Source: Myotis daubentonii (lineage: Eukaryota > Chordata > Mammalia > Chiroptera > Vespertilionidae). From it: 64,000 nt of DNA. The position numbers were made by a program, and so were the translations under genes. Positions 34,173 through 46,125 of the stretch are shown in pieces (the stretch's first letter is position 1; each line of letters opens with the position of its first letter). The notes beneath the pieces are model-generated. The model did not search any database. It was not told the origin of the DNA and saw only the letters and a list, made by a program, of their open reading frames with translations. The DNA is taken from contig NC_081842.1 in the NCBI RefSeq assembly GCF_963259705.1, forward strand, positions 60,834,787 through 60,898,786, read 5' to 3'.

Positions 34173-34957
34173 GGTTAAACCATCATATAACTTACAAAGT
34201 GTGCCCCTGATGTTTTCAGTAACCAACTGGCACCATACATAATATTATTGACTATTCCAGTATTATTGACTATCTATAGATTGCTTTTGGTAGTATGGAC
34301 ATTTTAGCAATTTTAATTCTTCCTAGCCATGAGCACAGTATATGCTTCTATTTATCTGTAGCTTTTTCAATTTCTTCAATGCTTTTAATTTTTCCAATAC
34401 AGATCTTTTACCTCCTAGTTAAACTTACTTCTAGGTGTGTGGGTTTTTTGGGGTGCAATTTTAAATGGGATTCTTTTTTAAATTTCCCTTTCTGATACTT
34501 CATTATTGGTGTATAAAAAATGCAACTGATTTCTAGATATTTATTTTGTATCCTGCTACTTTACTGAATTCACTTATCAGTTCCAGTAGTTTTTGGTGGA
34601 ATCTTTAGGGTCTCTATATACAGTATCTATCAACTGTAAATAAGGACAATTTTACTTCTTTTCCAATTTGCATGATTTTTATTTCTTCTTCTTGTCTGAT
34701 TGCTATGGCTAGGACTTTCAGTACTATGTTAAATAAGAGTGTTGAAAGTAGACATCCATGCCTTGTTTCTGATCTTAAGGGAAATGCTTTTAGTTTATCC
34801 TCCTTGAGTATGTTAGCTGTGGGTTTGTCATATATAGCCTTTATTATCTTGAGATACATTCCCTGTAGTTCCACTTTGCTGGGAGTGTTTGTTATAAAGA
34901 GGTGCTGGGTTTTGTCAAAGCTTTCTTTGCATCTGTTGATATGATCGTATGATTTTT

Positions 34958-35174
34958 AAAAATATATTTTATTGATTTTTTACAGAGAGGAAGGTAGAAG
35001 GATAGAGAGTTAGGAACATCGATGAGAGACATATATTGATCAGCTGCCTCCTGCACACACCTCCTACTGGGGATGTGCCCACAACCAAGGTACATTGCCT
35101 TTGACTGGAATCGAACCTGGGACCTTTCAGTCCACAGGCTGACGCTCTATCCACTGAGCCAAACTGGTCAGGGC
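34958..35174 (-). mobile_element. Ves SINE with TSD
   Basis: Flanked by TGATCGTATGATTTTT (34942-34957) and TGATCATATGATTTTT (35175-35190), inside the old L1 ORF2. Confidence 0.9.
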
Positions 35175-38100
35175 TGATCATATGATTTTTATCCTTCATG
35201 TATTTATATGATGTATCACATTAATTGATTTGCAGATAGTATACCAACTTTGCATCCCCAGAATAAATTCCACTTGATCATGGCATATGATCTTTTTAAT
35301 GCTGGATTCTATTTGCTATTATTTTGTTGAGGATTTTTGCATTTATGTTTATCTGGGAATTAGTCTATCATATTCTTTCTTGGTAGTGTCTTTATCTGGT
35401 TTTGGAGTTAGGATAAAGCTGGCCTCATAAAAGGAGCTTGGGAGTCCTCCCTCCTCTTGAATTTTTTTGAATAGTTTGAGAAGAATAGGTGTTAGTTCTT
35501 TAAAGGTTTGGTAAAATTATCCTGTGAAGCCATCCAGTCTAAGACTATGTTTGTTGGGAGGTTTGGGTTACCTCTTTAATTTCACCAGTGTTAATCTGTC
35601 TGTTCAGAATTTCTGTTTCTTCTTGATTCAGTTTTGGGAGAGTTTATGTTTCTTGGAATTTATGCATTTCTTCCAGATTATTCAATTTGTTGACATATAG
35701 TTGTTCATATTCCCTCATAATCCTTTGTATTTCTGGGGTGTTAGTTGTTACTTCTCCTCTTTCATTTCTGATTTTATTTATGTGGGTCCTCTCTCTTTTT
35801 TTTTCTTGATGGGTCTGGTTAAATATTTGTTAATCTTGTTTATTTTTTCAAAGAACCAGCTCTTGGTTTCATTGATCTTTTATAATTTTTTTAGACTCTT
35901 TATTATTTTCTTCCATCTACTCACTTAGGACTTTGTTTGCTGTTCTCTTTTAGTTCCTTTAACTGTAAGGTTAGATTGTTTATTTGAGATTTTTCTTGTT
36001 TCTTGAGGTAGGCCTATGAATACTATGAATTCATAGTACAAGGTAATACTATGAATTTTCCTGTTAGAACTGCTTTTGCTGTGTCCCATCGATTTGGGGT
36101 TGTAGTGTTCTCATTTTAAGTTGTTTCACAGTGTCTTTTGATTTCTTCATTATCTCATTGTTAACCCATTCATTGTTTAGTAACATGTTATTTAGCCTCC
36201 ATGTCTTTGTGTTTGTTTTTTTCTTCTTGTGATTAATTTTAAGTTTCATACCACTATGATCAGAGGTGTTTGATATATTTTTAATCTTCTTAACTTGTTG
36301 AACCGTGTTTTGTGTCATAACATGTGGCCTATTCCAGAATATGTCCCCTGTGTACTAGAAAAGAATTTATATTTTGCTGCTTTGAGATGAAATACTCTGA
36401 AGACATCTATTAAATCCATCTGATCTAGTGTGTCACATAAGGCCACTGTTTCCTTGTTGATTTTCTTTCTGAAAGTACTATTCATCAATGTCAATGGGAT
36501 GTTAGAATCACCTACTATGACTCGGTTCATTTTTTTCTTTCTTTCTTCTTTAGTTTTTTCTTGTCTGGGAAGCTCTTTATTTCTCCTTCAGTTTTAAATG
36601 CTAGCCTTTCTGGGTAAAGTAGTCTTGGTTGTAGGTCCTGCTTTTCATCACTTTGAATACTTCATGCCAGTTTCTTCTGTCCTGAAATATTTCTGTTGAG
36701 AAATCAGCTGACAGTCTTATGGGAGCTTTCTTGTAGGTAACTAACTGCCTTTCTCTTGCTGCTTTTAAGATTCTCCTTTTGTCTTTAACCTGTGCTACTT
36801 TAATTATGATGTGACTTGATATGGGCTTCTTTGGGTTCATCTTGCTTGGGACTCTCTATGCTCTCTACAATCCACAGTTTGTGGACTCCTCTGCTGGGAC
36901 TAATTGTGTGTGGGAAGGACCAAGCTGTGCACCAAGTCCAGCTTCCACTAGCACCAAGCCTGGGGGCAGGTTAGCAAAAGACCAAAGGCACCTAGATATC
37001 CACCTATGCCTTCCTCCACCTGCCTCCATCTGCCACTGCCTATTAGGCTCAGTCACTGAAAGAGCCTCTGGTGGTACTTGAGTTGCATGAAGTATATTCT
37101 CAGTGATTCACCAGGTAGGGGTGAGTGTTCACCAGACTGATACAGGCTTAAAGTCGGTGTCAGTGCTTGGTTCAGACTGAGGCCACTTAGTGAAAGTCTC
37201 AGAGTACACCAAGGCTAGGTGTCACCTGCTGGGTGCCTGCAGATCTTTGTAGTAGGGAAGGGTCTCTGCTACATGGGGGTGAGGTCAGCAGAGTTTGTTG
37301 GACCCTAACAGACCAGCATTTGGTCGTGTGAAGGGAGGACTCTATACTGGTTTGTGAGGGAGAAATGGCCTCAGTCCTAGGGCCACACAACTTAGTCTGT
37401 CCCAGATTTTGCCTGGACCTCCTGGAGAGCCTAAGCTTGGCAGGGCAGGGCTGCCAGAATTTGGAAAGATGGGGCTAGTGGATCTCCCATGAGGGAGAGG
37501 CACAGGTCAGATTCACAGGAAGGAGGAGAGATGTCCCCTGTCACAGAGCCACAAATCTCCATCACTGACCTTCCCTGCCCTGAGTCTGCCTGGACCTCTA
37601 CACCCCACGACCAGGCAGCTGACTCTTCTGCAGGGCATGAGCTCCACAGGGTGTACAATAGGAAGTTGAGAAGGTGGAGATATTACATTTCCCCAAGCTG
37701 TTGCATTTGTAGGGGAGTGCTCCACCCAAGAAAGATGACACCTGCTGTGTAGGAGAGGGACTCAGCATAGGGACCCTGGCAGCTGTTCTGTCAACTCTCT
37801 CCCCAGAGCCACAAACCCCAGTTTGTCCTCAAACGACTCTAGCCTATTCCTCCCTTCCTTGGCCAGAGCTGAGAGTGTTGGCCCTTTAAGAGGGTACCTG
37901 GGTGCAGTCTCCCACCTCTCCCTGGCAGACAGAATCAGGGGCTGATTTTCATAGCCTGATATTATTTGGGTGCTTCTTCCCAGTTCCAAAGCCCTATGTG
38001 AGTTGAGACCTTTTATTCCTCAGGGGAAATTTTTGCACTCGAGATATCCTTCCAGATTTTCAGCCACCACCTGTGGGAGCAGGACCAAACCCTTTTGCGT

Positions 38101-38281
38101 ATGCACTTTTCCCACCAGTCTCTATGTGGCTTCTTCTGTAAATCCTTGTTTATAAGGTTTATAACCAAGTCTTCAGTTGGTTATCCAGGTTGATTGTTCT
38201 ATTTTAGTTGTAACTGCAGTTTTATGGGAGGAGGTAAATGTAATTTCTACCTATTCTACCTCCATCTTGGATCTCTCTGCC

Positions 38282-38877
38282 AAAATGATTAATAAAATGA
38301 TTTAATTGGTGACAGTTTGTCATAGTGTTTATCATTTTGCCATCTTTACCATTCTTTATTAGTGGGTAGCCATGAAGAAATATTTGCTTTAAGAGAAAAA
38401 CTTAATTAAAAATATTTAAATCTCCGGTTTAAGCTGAGTTGTGGTTTGAAATGAACCTCTTCACTTGGAATTGGATTTATAGGAAGGTGTTGATGGGTAG
38501 CCTGTGATTCCCCCCTCTTGTTTTTGTATGTCAAATATTACATATGTATATGTTTTTCAGGATAAGATCTATAACTTCCATCAGTATTTCATGTCCAAAA
38601 AACAATATTTATGAATCATGCTTTCAAGAGTGGAAAAAAAATTGAGTGATGTTCTTAAGTGTCCAATTTCTCAAGAGTATTTCTCTGAAATTAATTTCTA
38701 ATGAATAATTCAAGTGATCTGGCCTATAAGCATGTGCATGAGCCTCATCACAGCAGCTTATAATAAAAAGCAGTATTCCAATGGTTTGTGTGATTTAAAC
38801 TTTGGTGAAAGCTCTATATTTCATTTAGCTGGACTGGGTGTTCCTGGTATGATTCCTAGATAAGCAGCTGCAGCATC
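38282..38877. other. Non-coding, unique interval
   Basis: No repeat or exon recognised. Confidence 0.45.
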
Positions 38878-38885
38878 ACCTAGGG

Positions 38886-39660
38886 CAGGGGTGGGCAAGC
38901 CCTGGCACGCGTGCCAAACATGGCACGCCAGTAACTTTTGCTGGCACGCGAAACCCTCTCTTATAATCTTCCATTTACAATTTTTTTCTTAATATCGACT
39001 TTTTTATTTTTCAGATAAATTCAGTGTAGGTGCATCTTAGATAAATAAATAATTTTACATAACAAGTTATCTTAAAGACCATAGACATGGATTGATGAGA
39101 GAGGGGAAGAGCAATTTCAATAGTGTCAAAAACGAACTACTGAGGACTTGGAATGCCATTCCAGAAATTTTTTTCTGTTTAAAAAAGTTTGCAACAGCGT
39201 TACTCTCCATGTTTTCATCCACATACGCTTGTGAATCTTTGTTCTCAGTGGTGAATTTTGTTAAGTCTCGTAATAGGAGTAGCCTGACGGATGAAAGTAG
39301 TAGCTCGTGCATATCTCTGAAGGTCACGAAATATAAACCTGATGTAAAATCTCTGTCATCAGTGATGCAGCAGCAAAAGTCCCACTGATGATATCAAACG
39401 GAGTCATCAAGTTTTCTGTCAGACTATCAGTGTACATGTATACACTAAAAAGTAAATGTATTTTTCATCATCATATACTGTGTTTTTGTGGCTCGAATGA
39501 ATTTTATTATTTCTTCAAGGTTCTTCACATATGTACACCTTAAGAGATATCAAGTAGGCATAACATGTTCTCAAAAAATTAGGGTTGGCACGCAGAAGAA
39601 TTTTGAGTCAGATATTTTGCTGGTTTTGGCACGCACTGACAAAAAGGTTGTACACCCCTG
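38886..39660 (+). mobile_element. hAT DNA transposon, 775 bp, with perfect 8-bp TSD
   Basis: Terminal inverted repeats CAGGGGTGGGCAAG... and ...CACCCCTG; the sub-terminal sequence is rich in GGCACGC. The target-site duplication ACCTAGGG is perfect (38878-38885 and 39661-39668) and fits the Buster-type nnnTAnnn preference. The interior keeps only the last part of a transposase gene (39092-39388), so this is an internally deleted derivative of an autonomous hAT. Confidence 0.9.
39092..39388 (+). pseudogene. hAT transposase C-terminal fragment (hATC dimerisation domain)
   Basis: An open frame of 98 codons containing LLSMFSSTYACESLFSVV, NRSSLTDES and a terminal MQQQKSH. This is the hAT C-terminal dimerisation pattern (FxSTYxCExxFS, RSxLTDEH), as in Charlie/ZBED/GTF2IRD2-type proteins. 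The DDE catalytic core and BED zinc finger are absent, so it cannot transpose alone. Confidence 0.8.
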
Positions 39661-39668
39661 ACCTAGGG

Positions 39669-40830
39669 ACTTACAAGAAATGCAAATTCTCAGGCCCTAC
39701 TGAATCAGAACTCTGGAGGTGATTCTGATGTGCAGTAAAGTTTGATAGCCACTGTGTTAAACTATACTTAGAAAAGCCTATTCTCTACCCCTTGCTTCCA
39801 GAGCAAGTTTAGGACAGTTTGGTAAGGACAATATTGATAGCTGATATTTTTCATCTTTATCCTCAAAGAGCCTGAATTGCTCTCACACAAGTGTCTTGGG
39901 TTGCACAGCAACAGTGAGCAACAGTTTAGAGAAATCCTATGTCCAACTAAAATTGGAATTTAGAGACACTTATAAAAATTCTGACCAGGAGTCCCGTAAT
40001 TCCAAGGCCCTTGGATCTCTCTTCCTTTGAAGAGTAGAGCATTCAGTCTCCTGAACACTGGCCCTCAGGAACTAAGTTTTATTTACCTTTTCCCAGCGGT
40101 GTGGCACTCTCACAAATGTCCTTTAAAAGATTGCTCGGTATCATCATGGATCTGTTTGCAAGAGAAATATTAATGAATTCACTCAACCTATGTTCTGAGT
40201 ACCCCACAGGACAGAGGTCTCAGCTGTAGCAGCATAGAACTGGAGCTGTCCAAACCAGCCTCTCAAACCTTCAAATGCTCATTCTCTCTGGTCCTTCTGG
40301 TGCCTGGCGCTTGATTTGTGGTGACACCTTACTGTTTCACTGAATAACAGCATAGAGCTCTTCACAGCAGTTCTCATCAAAGGAGGGCAGCCAAGTGGAA
40401 TTCATTCTTGGCTCTTAATAGTTTTCAAATTAGAATTTTATTGCATATTAATGAGCACTAATTGACATTTGTGACTGGTTTTTATGGAAATCAATTTGCA
40501 TAATAGCACCTAAGTGCTTTTAGGTAACAATGCAATTCTGGGAAGTTGGTAAGGGTTTTAGTATGTTGCTGTTTTGTTTTGTTTTTAAACTCCCAACTCC
40601 AGTCCCTGGCAACAGTGTAGAATACTAACAGATTTCTAGGATCCGTCTATAAAGAAGTAATGACTGACAGCCCAGTGTGGTTGTGTGAACTTATATCTGG
40701 GAGTCAGCAAAACACATCAGTGTAGGGCTCAGAACGCAGGAGATCCTCTCAGTGTATCAGAGAAAGATGATCCAGCCCTCCTTCATGGATCAAACCTCCG
40801 GTTTCTCCTGAGTGATAAGAGTATCTAGAC
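39669..40830. other. Non-coding, mostly unique interval with homeodomain/POU-like motifs
   Basis: Apparently unique sequence. 40390-40560 has a dense AT-rich group including ATTAATGAGC (40447-40456) and ATTTGCAT (40494-40501). No exon seen. Confidence 0.45.
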
Positions 40831-41065
40831 CAGTGATGGCGGACTTATGACACGCGTGTCAGAGGTGACACGCAAACTCATTTTTTTGGTTGATTTTTCT
40901 TTGTTAAATGGCATTTAAATATATAAAATAAATATAAAAAATATAAATCTTTGTTTTACTATGGTTGCAAATATCAAAAAATTTCTATATGTGACACGGC
41001 ACCAGAGTTAAGTTAGGATTTTTCAAAATTCTGACATGCCGAGCTCAAAAGGCTCGCCATCACTG
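40831..41065 (+). mobile_element. hAT MITE, 235 bp, perfect 8-bp TSD
   Basis: Inverted termini CAGTGATGGCGGAC / GGCTCGCCATCACTG, with TSD ATCTAGAC at 40823-40830 and 41066-41073. No coding capacity. The low divergence of the termini suggests a young, lineage-specific family. Confidence 0.9.
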
Positions 41066-41174
41066 ATCTAGACAGTTTTGAGGATCATTCCTAGGAGTCT
41101 AGGACTCCTATTCTATATGTTTTCTAAATGTCTCTGAGTCCACTTCAACAAATAGGTGTTGATCACCTACGTCA

Positions 41175-41300
41175 TATCAGGCATTGTGCTAGGTACTAGG
41201 CAACACCATGTTGACTTGTTCCCTGCTGCATCCCTAGCTCTTAGCATAGTGATTGGCACATAATAGTTGATCAATCAATATTTATTGAATTAATGAACAT
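41175..41300 (+). repeat. L2 3' end
   Basis: CTTAGCATAGTGATTGGCAC followed by CAATATTTATTGAATTAATG. Confidence 0.6.
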
Positions 41301-41574
41301 GGTCTCTACCATTGGGGTCTAAAATTTATTATTCTTACAAAATCTGATTTTGAATATAGTATAGAGAACATTGTTCTTCATGTTAAAAGATACATTAATG
41401 ACTCAGAACTTGAGATTCTGTTAGGAAATTTAAGGAAACAAGATGGATAATCTCAGTTATATGCCCCAAGTCTCCTGTACAGATGACCCTTCTATAGCTC
41501 AGAAATGAAAGACGCTGATACTTATTGATGATTTAGTACCAGTATGTGTAGATTACATTTGCATACATCCTATA

Positions 41575-41735
41575 CATACTATGGTTTAATCACCAACAAA
41601 ACCTATGAGATGTGGGCAGTATTATCTTGACTTCATTGAGGAGACATGTAAGAAATGGAGAAGTTAAGTAACTAACCAAAGCCACAGAAAATGATGTCTC
41701 TGAGATTTAAATTCAGCCTCAGCTTTGTCCCTTTC
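41575..41735 (-). repeat. MIR-like SINE fragment
   Basis: Diverged antisense MIR text (GTGGGCAGTATTATCTTGAC, GAAGTTAAGTAACTAACC). Confidence 0.5.
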
Positions 41736-41739
41736 AGTG

Positions 41740-44700
41740 CCACTCATTATACCCAATGGTTCTAGGATATGTGAGGTGAACCCAAATTCCAAGTATGGGG
41801 ATGGAGGGCTGCCCTAGGGCTGTGTTCAGGATATGCTCTATATTCAGTTGACTACTGTTTATGGTTAAATTTATTATTTACACTGTTTCTCAGATTCCCT
41901 GGGGGACCCAATCCAATAGCCAGTCTGATTCAGTATAATTCTACCAAGCAACCAGAAAAATTTAAACACTGTATAGCAAAGGGAGAAGAAAAGTTACAAT
42001 GTGAAGCTAAGAGGTAGTGTACAGCCTTGTATAATGTTGAGCAAAATGTTCCCCAGATTGTGGGAAGATCACTGACAGTGTGCTGGGAAGCGTAGGAGGA
42101 GAGAGGCTTTGGAACATGGGGATTAGGAAAGAATGGTGATATAGTTCAAGAATTCATACAAAACCCAAAGATCTCAAAGCCTAAGGGAGTGCATGAAGTC
42201 TACTCTCCTTCCCCCCACCCCACCACCTCCCACCCCTGCCAAGGGACAACAATGACTCCATTCTGCTTCTAAAGTTCCCGAAGGATGTGTTTGGAGCAGC
42301 CACCTCTCCTCCCCTGCTCTTCCCTTTGGTGAATCAAGAATTCCTGAGGGGTCCCTGCCTCAGGGTCCTTGGGATGGTTATTCAGAAACCTTGAAAGTCT
42401 GCAGAGACCTCAATTGGAGGCACTTCAAAGGCTTTAAAAGGAAACTTTTATCACCTCCCCTCTTTCATAAGGCAAATCTGAAGTTCTGAGAAACAGATAA
42501 ATTCAGTCTACTTTACATCGTTAGGGAGAAAATGTACAAGCTTCAAAGCTTAAACTCTCCCAAGAGAATATTCTTTCCCCGTCCACTGTGTTTCTTGTCT
42601 CCCTGGGACCTCCTCCACAGACTACTAACCAAGCCCTAAGCTGTTAGTTAGCCTTATGACCCTGCCTGCTTTCCCAAGCCCAGGCCTCTGCCCCACTGTC
42701 CCAAATGTGTGGAATAACAACCATAACTTCCTTTAAAGGCCTTTTAAAGTATTATAGAAAGAGCACTGAACTTGGGAGACCCAGGTTTTATTCCTACACT
42801 CACAGTATGATCCTGAGCCTCTCAACCTCTGTGGGGGTATTTTCCGATCCATAAAATGAAGAGATTGGACTTTATGATATCCAAGGTTTCTTCCAACTCT
42901 ACCATATCTGTAACTTCACCTTCTTTCCCTGGCTGAACCAGCTTTTCCTAGATATGCAATATTTCCCCACCCTAATCTCACCCCCACGCTCTCTTAGAAA
43001 GTATTTACAACTGTGGGCCATCTTCTGGACTGAGGATCTTTGTGGCAGATGGTCTTAGGGAGACTGTATCCCCTCTGCCCTGCTTGCACCTGCTTGCTGC
43101 CCCCATGAAAAGCAGTGTATGCACAGAGAATAGAAGTGAATTTACTATTAGTATACGTGACCCATATTCAGGATGTTTGTAAATCTGCTATCAGAACATA
43201 ACACAGTGCATTCAAAGGTAATTAAAAATGCATTTTACATTCCCTGTTGTTTATCATTATCTGTGTATCTGCTGCCTACATTAGTATAGTTAGCAGAGAA
43301 CTATTGCCTCAGACAACATTGGTGCCAGAAGGAACCTTAGTGAACATCTAGTACGATGCTGTTGGTGGTGGTGGTTTGAATAGATACATTTTTTATGCAT
43401 TTGCCTGTGGCTCTGTCTTATCTTTCTTAGTGGGTACCCTGAGGTTGTGGGACTTCACATAATGTATCTGTTTGCTCACATTGGGTGGAAACATACCTAT
43501 TATTCCAACTGTACTCCTTTCTTCTGCTTTTACTATAAAATATGTAGTGCGAAGAAAAATAAAGACATAAGGAGATCTTCCCAGCAAGCAAAAAAAAAGA
43601 AAGAAAGAAGTAAAGAAAGAGAGAAATAAAGAAAGAAAGAAGGAAAGAAAAGAAAAATGAAAAGAGAGAAACATACTATGCATGAGATACAAATGTTCCA
43701 GAAAAAAGTTAACTTTTCCTGATATTTGAAAGGAAGAGAAATTATACCACGTGTCCTCCTGGAGGAGCCACTAAGTCAGTGTTGTAGATCACACCCTCAA
43801 CAATAGCCTATTAATACCTACAATGCTAAATTCATTCGTTCATTCAATAAGCATTTATTGAGTGCCTACTATGTGCCATGTATGTTTCAGTGTACTACAG
43901 TTATTATTATTTTTGATGCTGAAATTATCCTGTCATTGGCTAGTGGGAGGCAGTTGACACCTGTGTCATTTTGACATGACTCTGCTCTGATACTCTTTTA
44001 TTTTCTCGTATGACAAGATGTCCCAGTTCATGTTGTATATTTCCAGCTCCATAAATTGTCCATTTTGCTAAAGAAAGCAGATTTATTTTAGTGAAATGTT
44101 TCTTTAAAGACCACGATCTGAACACTTGGAGTGTTTATTGTTCCTGGGTTATAATTATTTCCAAGCCTCAGCTAACAGACTTGGAAATATGAATTTTTTT
44201 TTTAAATATTCTGAGTTCATACTGCCATTTCCCACTGATATTAAAGGTTGAACTTTTTTAAACTTATTTTATTTTATGTGTGTATCTCTTTTCTCTGCCT
44301 TTGAAAATCTTAGTTTCCAATGACATAAATATAATTACTTATTTGCTTTCTCTAATAGATTCTTATATGTGTGGATTCATATATATAAACTAGGAACAGT
44401 ATCCACTTAATTCAGTTTAAGATTTCTTTGTGGGTATTTTTTGTCCTTAGGATGTATAATTAAGTTATTGTTATTTAAAATAATTCTTCTCTATGTGGTT
44501 ATACCATCAACTTGATATAGTTTGGTTCATTTATTTCAATTTACTTTTAATTCTTAAAGATTGATTTTCTTCTTTTTTTGTATCATCCAACTCTCTCTTC
44601 TCAATACTGAGCCATTCACTGCTTCACCAGCTCCTCATGTGTGAATCTCTGTGAATGTGTGCGAACATTGGAGTTGATTGCCTACCCATGGGGGAGCCCA

Positions 44701-44931
44701 GTATCATGATATGTAAGGTCTCTACACTGGGTATCCATGGACTGCAGGGGAACCTCACATGTGAAGTCCCATGCCAGTGAGTTCAGTCTGTCCCAGGGGG
44801 CCTTTGCAATGTACTCAGAAATTTATCCCCTGGGGAATTTATGTCCAGATGGGCAACCCCATCATATTCACAGAATTTCCTAAGGATGATTTGGACTTAA
44901 AATTGCCAGCCTTCTAGGATCCAGTGTTGAT
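41740..44931. other. Mostly unique non-coding interval
   Basis: Contains one MIR (42751-42908) and a (GAAA)n tract (about 43590-43660). No exon or young mobile element recognised. The fewer young insertions than elsewhere may mark constrained intronic sequence upstream of the GPR156 coding exons. Confidence 0.45.
42751..42908 (+). repeat. MIR SINE
   Basis: AGAAAGAGCACTGAACTTGG, CCTGAGCCTCTCAACCTCTG and AAAATGAAGAGATTGGACTT follow the MIR consensus in order. Confidence 0.75.
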
Positions 44932-45456
44932 CAGGGTTTCTCAATCTTAGTATTATTGACATTCGGGGCCTAAGAATTATTTGTTCTTTGGGCCATCCTG
45001 TTGATTGAAGGATGTTAAGCAGTATCCCTGGTCTCTACCTACTAGATGTCAGTAGCACCCTCCTCTCAATTTATGTGTGTTTTTTTGTTAATCCTCACCC
45101 AAGGATATTTTCCCCAATGATTTATTTATTATTTATTTTTATTTATTTTTATTTATTTTTAGAGAGAGAAAGAGGAAAAGGGGAGAGAGAGGAGAGGAGA
45201 GAGAAACATCGATATGAGAGATACACAGATTGGTTGCCTCCTGCACACACCCTGACACGGGCCAGAGAATGACCCTGCAACATAGGTATGTGCTCTTGAT
45301 GGGGGATTCAAACCTCGGACCCTTCAGTGCACAGGCCAACGCTCTAACCACTTAACACGCTGTCCAGGGCTCCTCTCAGTTTTGACAACCACAATATCTC
45401 CAGACATTGCCAGATGTTCCCTGGGGATGAAAAGTCACTCCAGTTGAGAAAGACTG
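44932..45456 (+). mobile_element. MER5A (hAT-Charlie) with a nested Ves SINE
   Basis: Starts CAGGGTTTCTCAATCTTAG and ends CAGTTGAGAAAGACTG, with the internal ACTAGATGTCAGTAGCACCC and CCAGACATTGCCAGATGTTC of MER5A. The Ves at 45073-45370 splits it. Confidence 0.8.
45073..45370 (-). mobile_element. Ves SINE nested in MER5A
   Basis: Target repeat TCCTCTCAATTT (45061-45072) and TCCTCTCAGTTT (45371-45382), both copies being MER5A sequence, so the order of insertion is certain. The tRNA-like head is at the right end. Confidence 0.88.
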
Positions 45457-45596
45457 ATTTAGACAGACTATTGTGGGCCGCACTGCAGGGACCCCATAGT
45501 CATGAACTAAACATGGAAACACCCACCAGACCATTTGATGTCTTCTCAGGAGAAGTCAGTCCAGAGTGTCTGCCCTCGGAAGGGTGTGTGCCAGGA

Positions 45597-45752
45597 GGAC
45601 ACTGGTTTTGGAATGTAATCCTGGATTCAAGTCCTGCCTTTACAGATTTGGAGCAAGTTTCCTCACTTCTCTGCTCTATGTTTCTTTATTTGAAAACAAG
45701 GGATTGATGTTGTTTACCTGGCATGACACTGTTGTAGTGAGGACAAAGTGAA
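45597..45752 (+). repeat. MIR SINE fragment
   Basis: GGATTCAAGTCCTGCCTTTA and GAGCAAGTTTCCTCACTTCT follow the MIR core. Confidence 0.6.
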
Positions 45753-45754
45753 GT

Positions 45755-45756
<2 letters not shown>

Positions 45757-45793
<37 letters not shown>
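45757..45793. repeat. (CA)n microsatellite
   Basis: About 18 CA dinucleotides directly after the MIR. Confidence 0.95.
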
Positions 45794-45795
<2 letters not shown>

Positions 45796-45895
45796 ATGAT
45801 ATATACTTCAATCTGATTTAAGGATTCACAAACATGGACTTGATAATGGTTCAAATATAAGTGTATTTATTTGCCAATATGATTAAAAGGGAAGT

Positions 45896-46114
45896 CCAGC
45901 CAGTGCTGCTCAGTGGTTGAGCATCGACCCATGAACCAGGAGGTCATGATTCGATTCCTGGTCGGGGCACATTCCCAGGTTGCAGGCTCAAACTCCAGTA
46001 GTGGGCATGCAGGAGGCAGCCAATCAATGATTCTCTTTTATCATTGTTGTTTTTATCTCTCTTTCTCCCTCCCTTCCTCTCTCTGAAATCAATAAAAAAC
46101 ATTTAAAAAATTTA
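45896..46114 (+). mobile_element. Ves SINE with TSD
   Basis: CCAGCCAGTGCTGCTCAGTG head, GCAGGAGGCAGCCAATCAAT, AATCAATAAAAAAC tail. Flanked by AAAAGGGAAGT (45885-45895) and AAAAGGGAAAT (46115-46125). Confidence 0.87.
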
Positions 46115-46125
46115 AAAAGGGAAAT

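Larger units (their letters stand above)
33690..38281 (-). repeat. Old L1 (5'UTR to 3' end) with internal deletions
   Basis: Minus-strand L1. Its 5' end at 38281 reads GGCAGAGAGATCCAAGATGG. 36880-38280 is GC-richer 5'UTR-like, 36560-36870 is the C-terminal ORF1 region (ISSHIIIKVAQVKDKRRIL), 36315-36530 is endonuclease-region ORF2 (NRVIVGDSNIPLT), and 34255-36310 is the rest of ORF2. ORF1's N-terminal half and the first part of ORF2 are missing. A Ves at 33746, a hAT at 34029 and a Ves at 34958 interrupt it. Confidence 0.7.

Noticed and set aside
34660..34950. Overlapping 86- and 90-codon frames
   Set aside because: They are two strands of decayed L1 ORF2 sequence.
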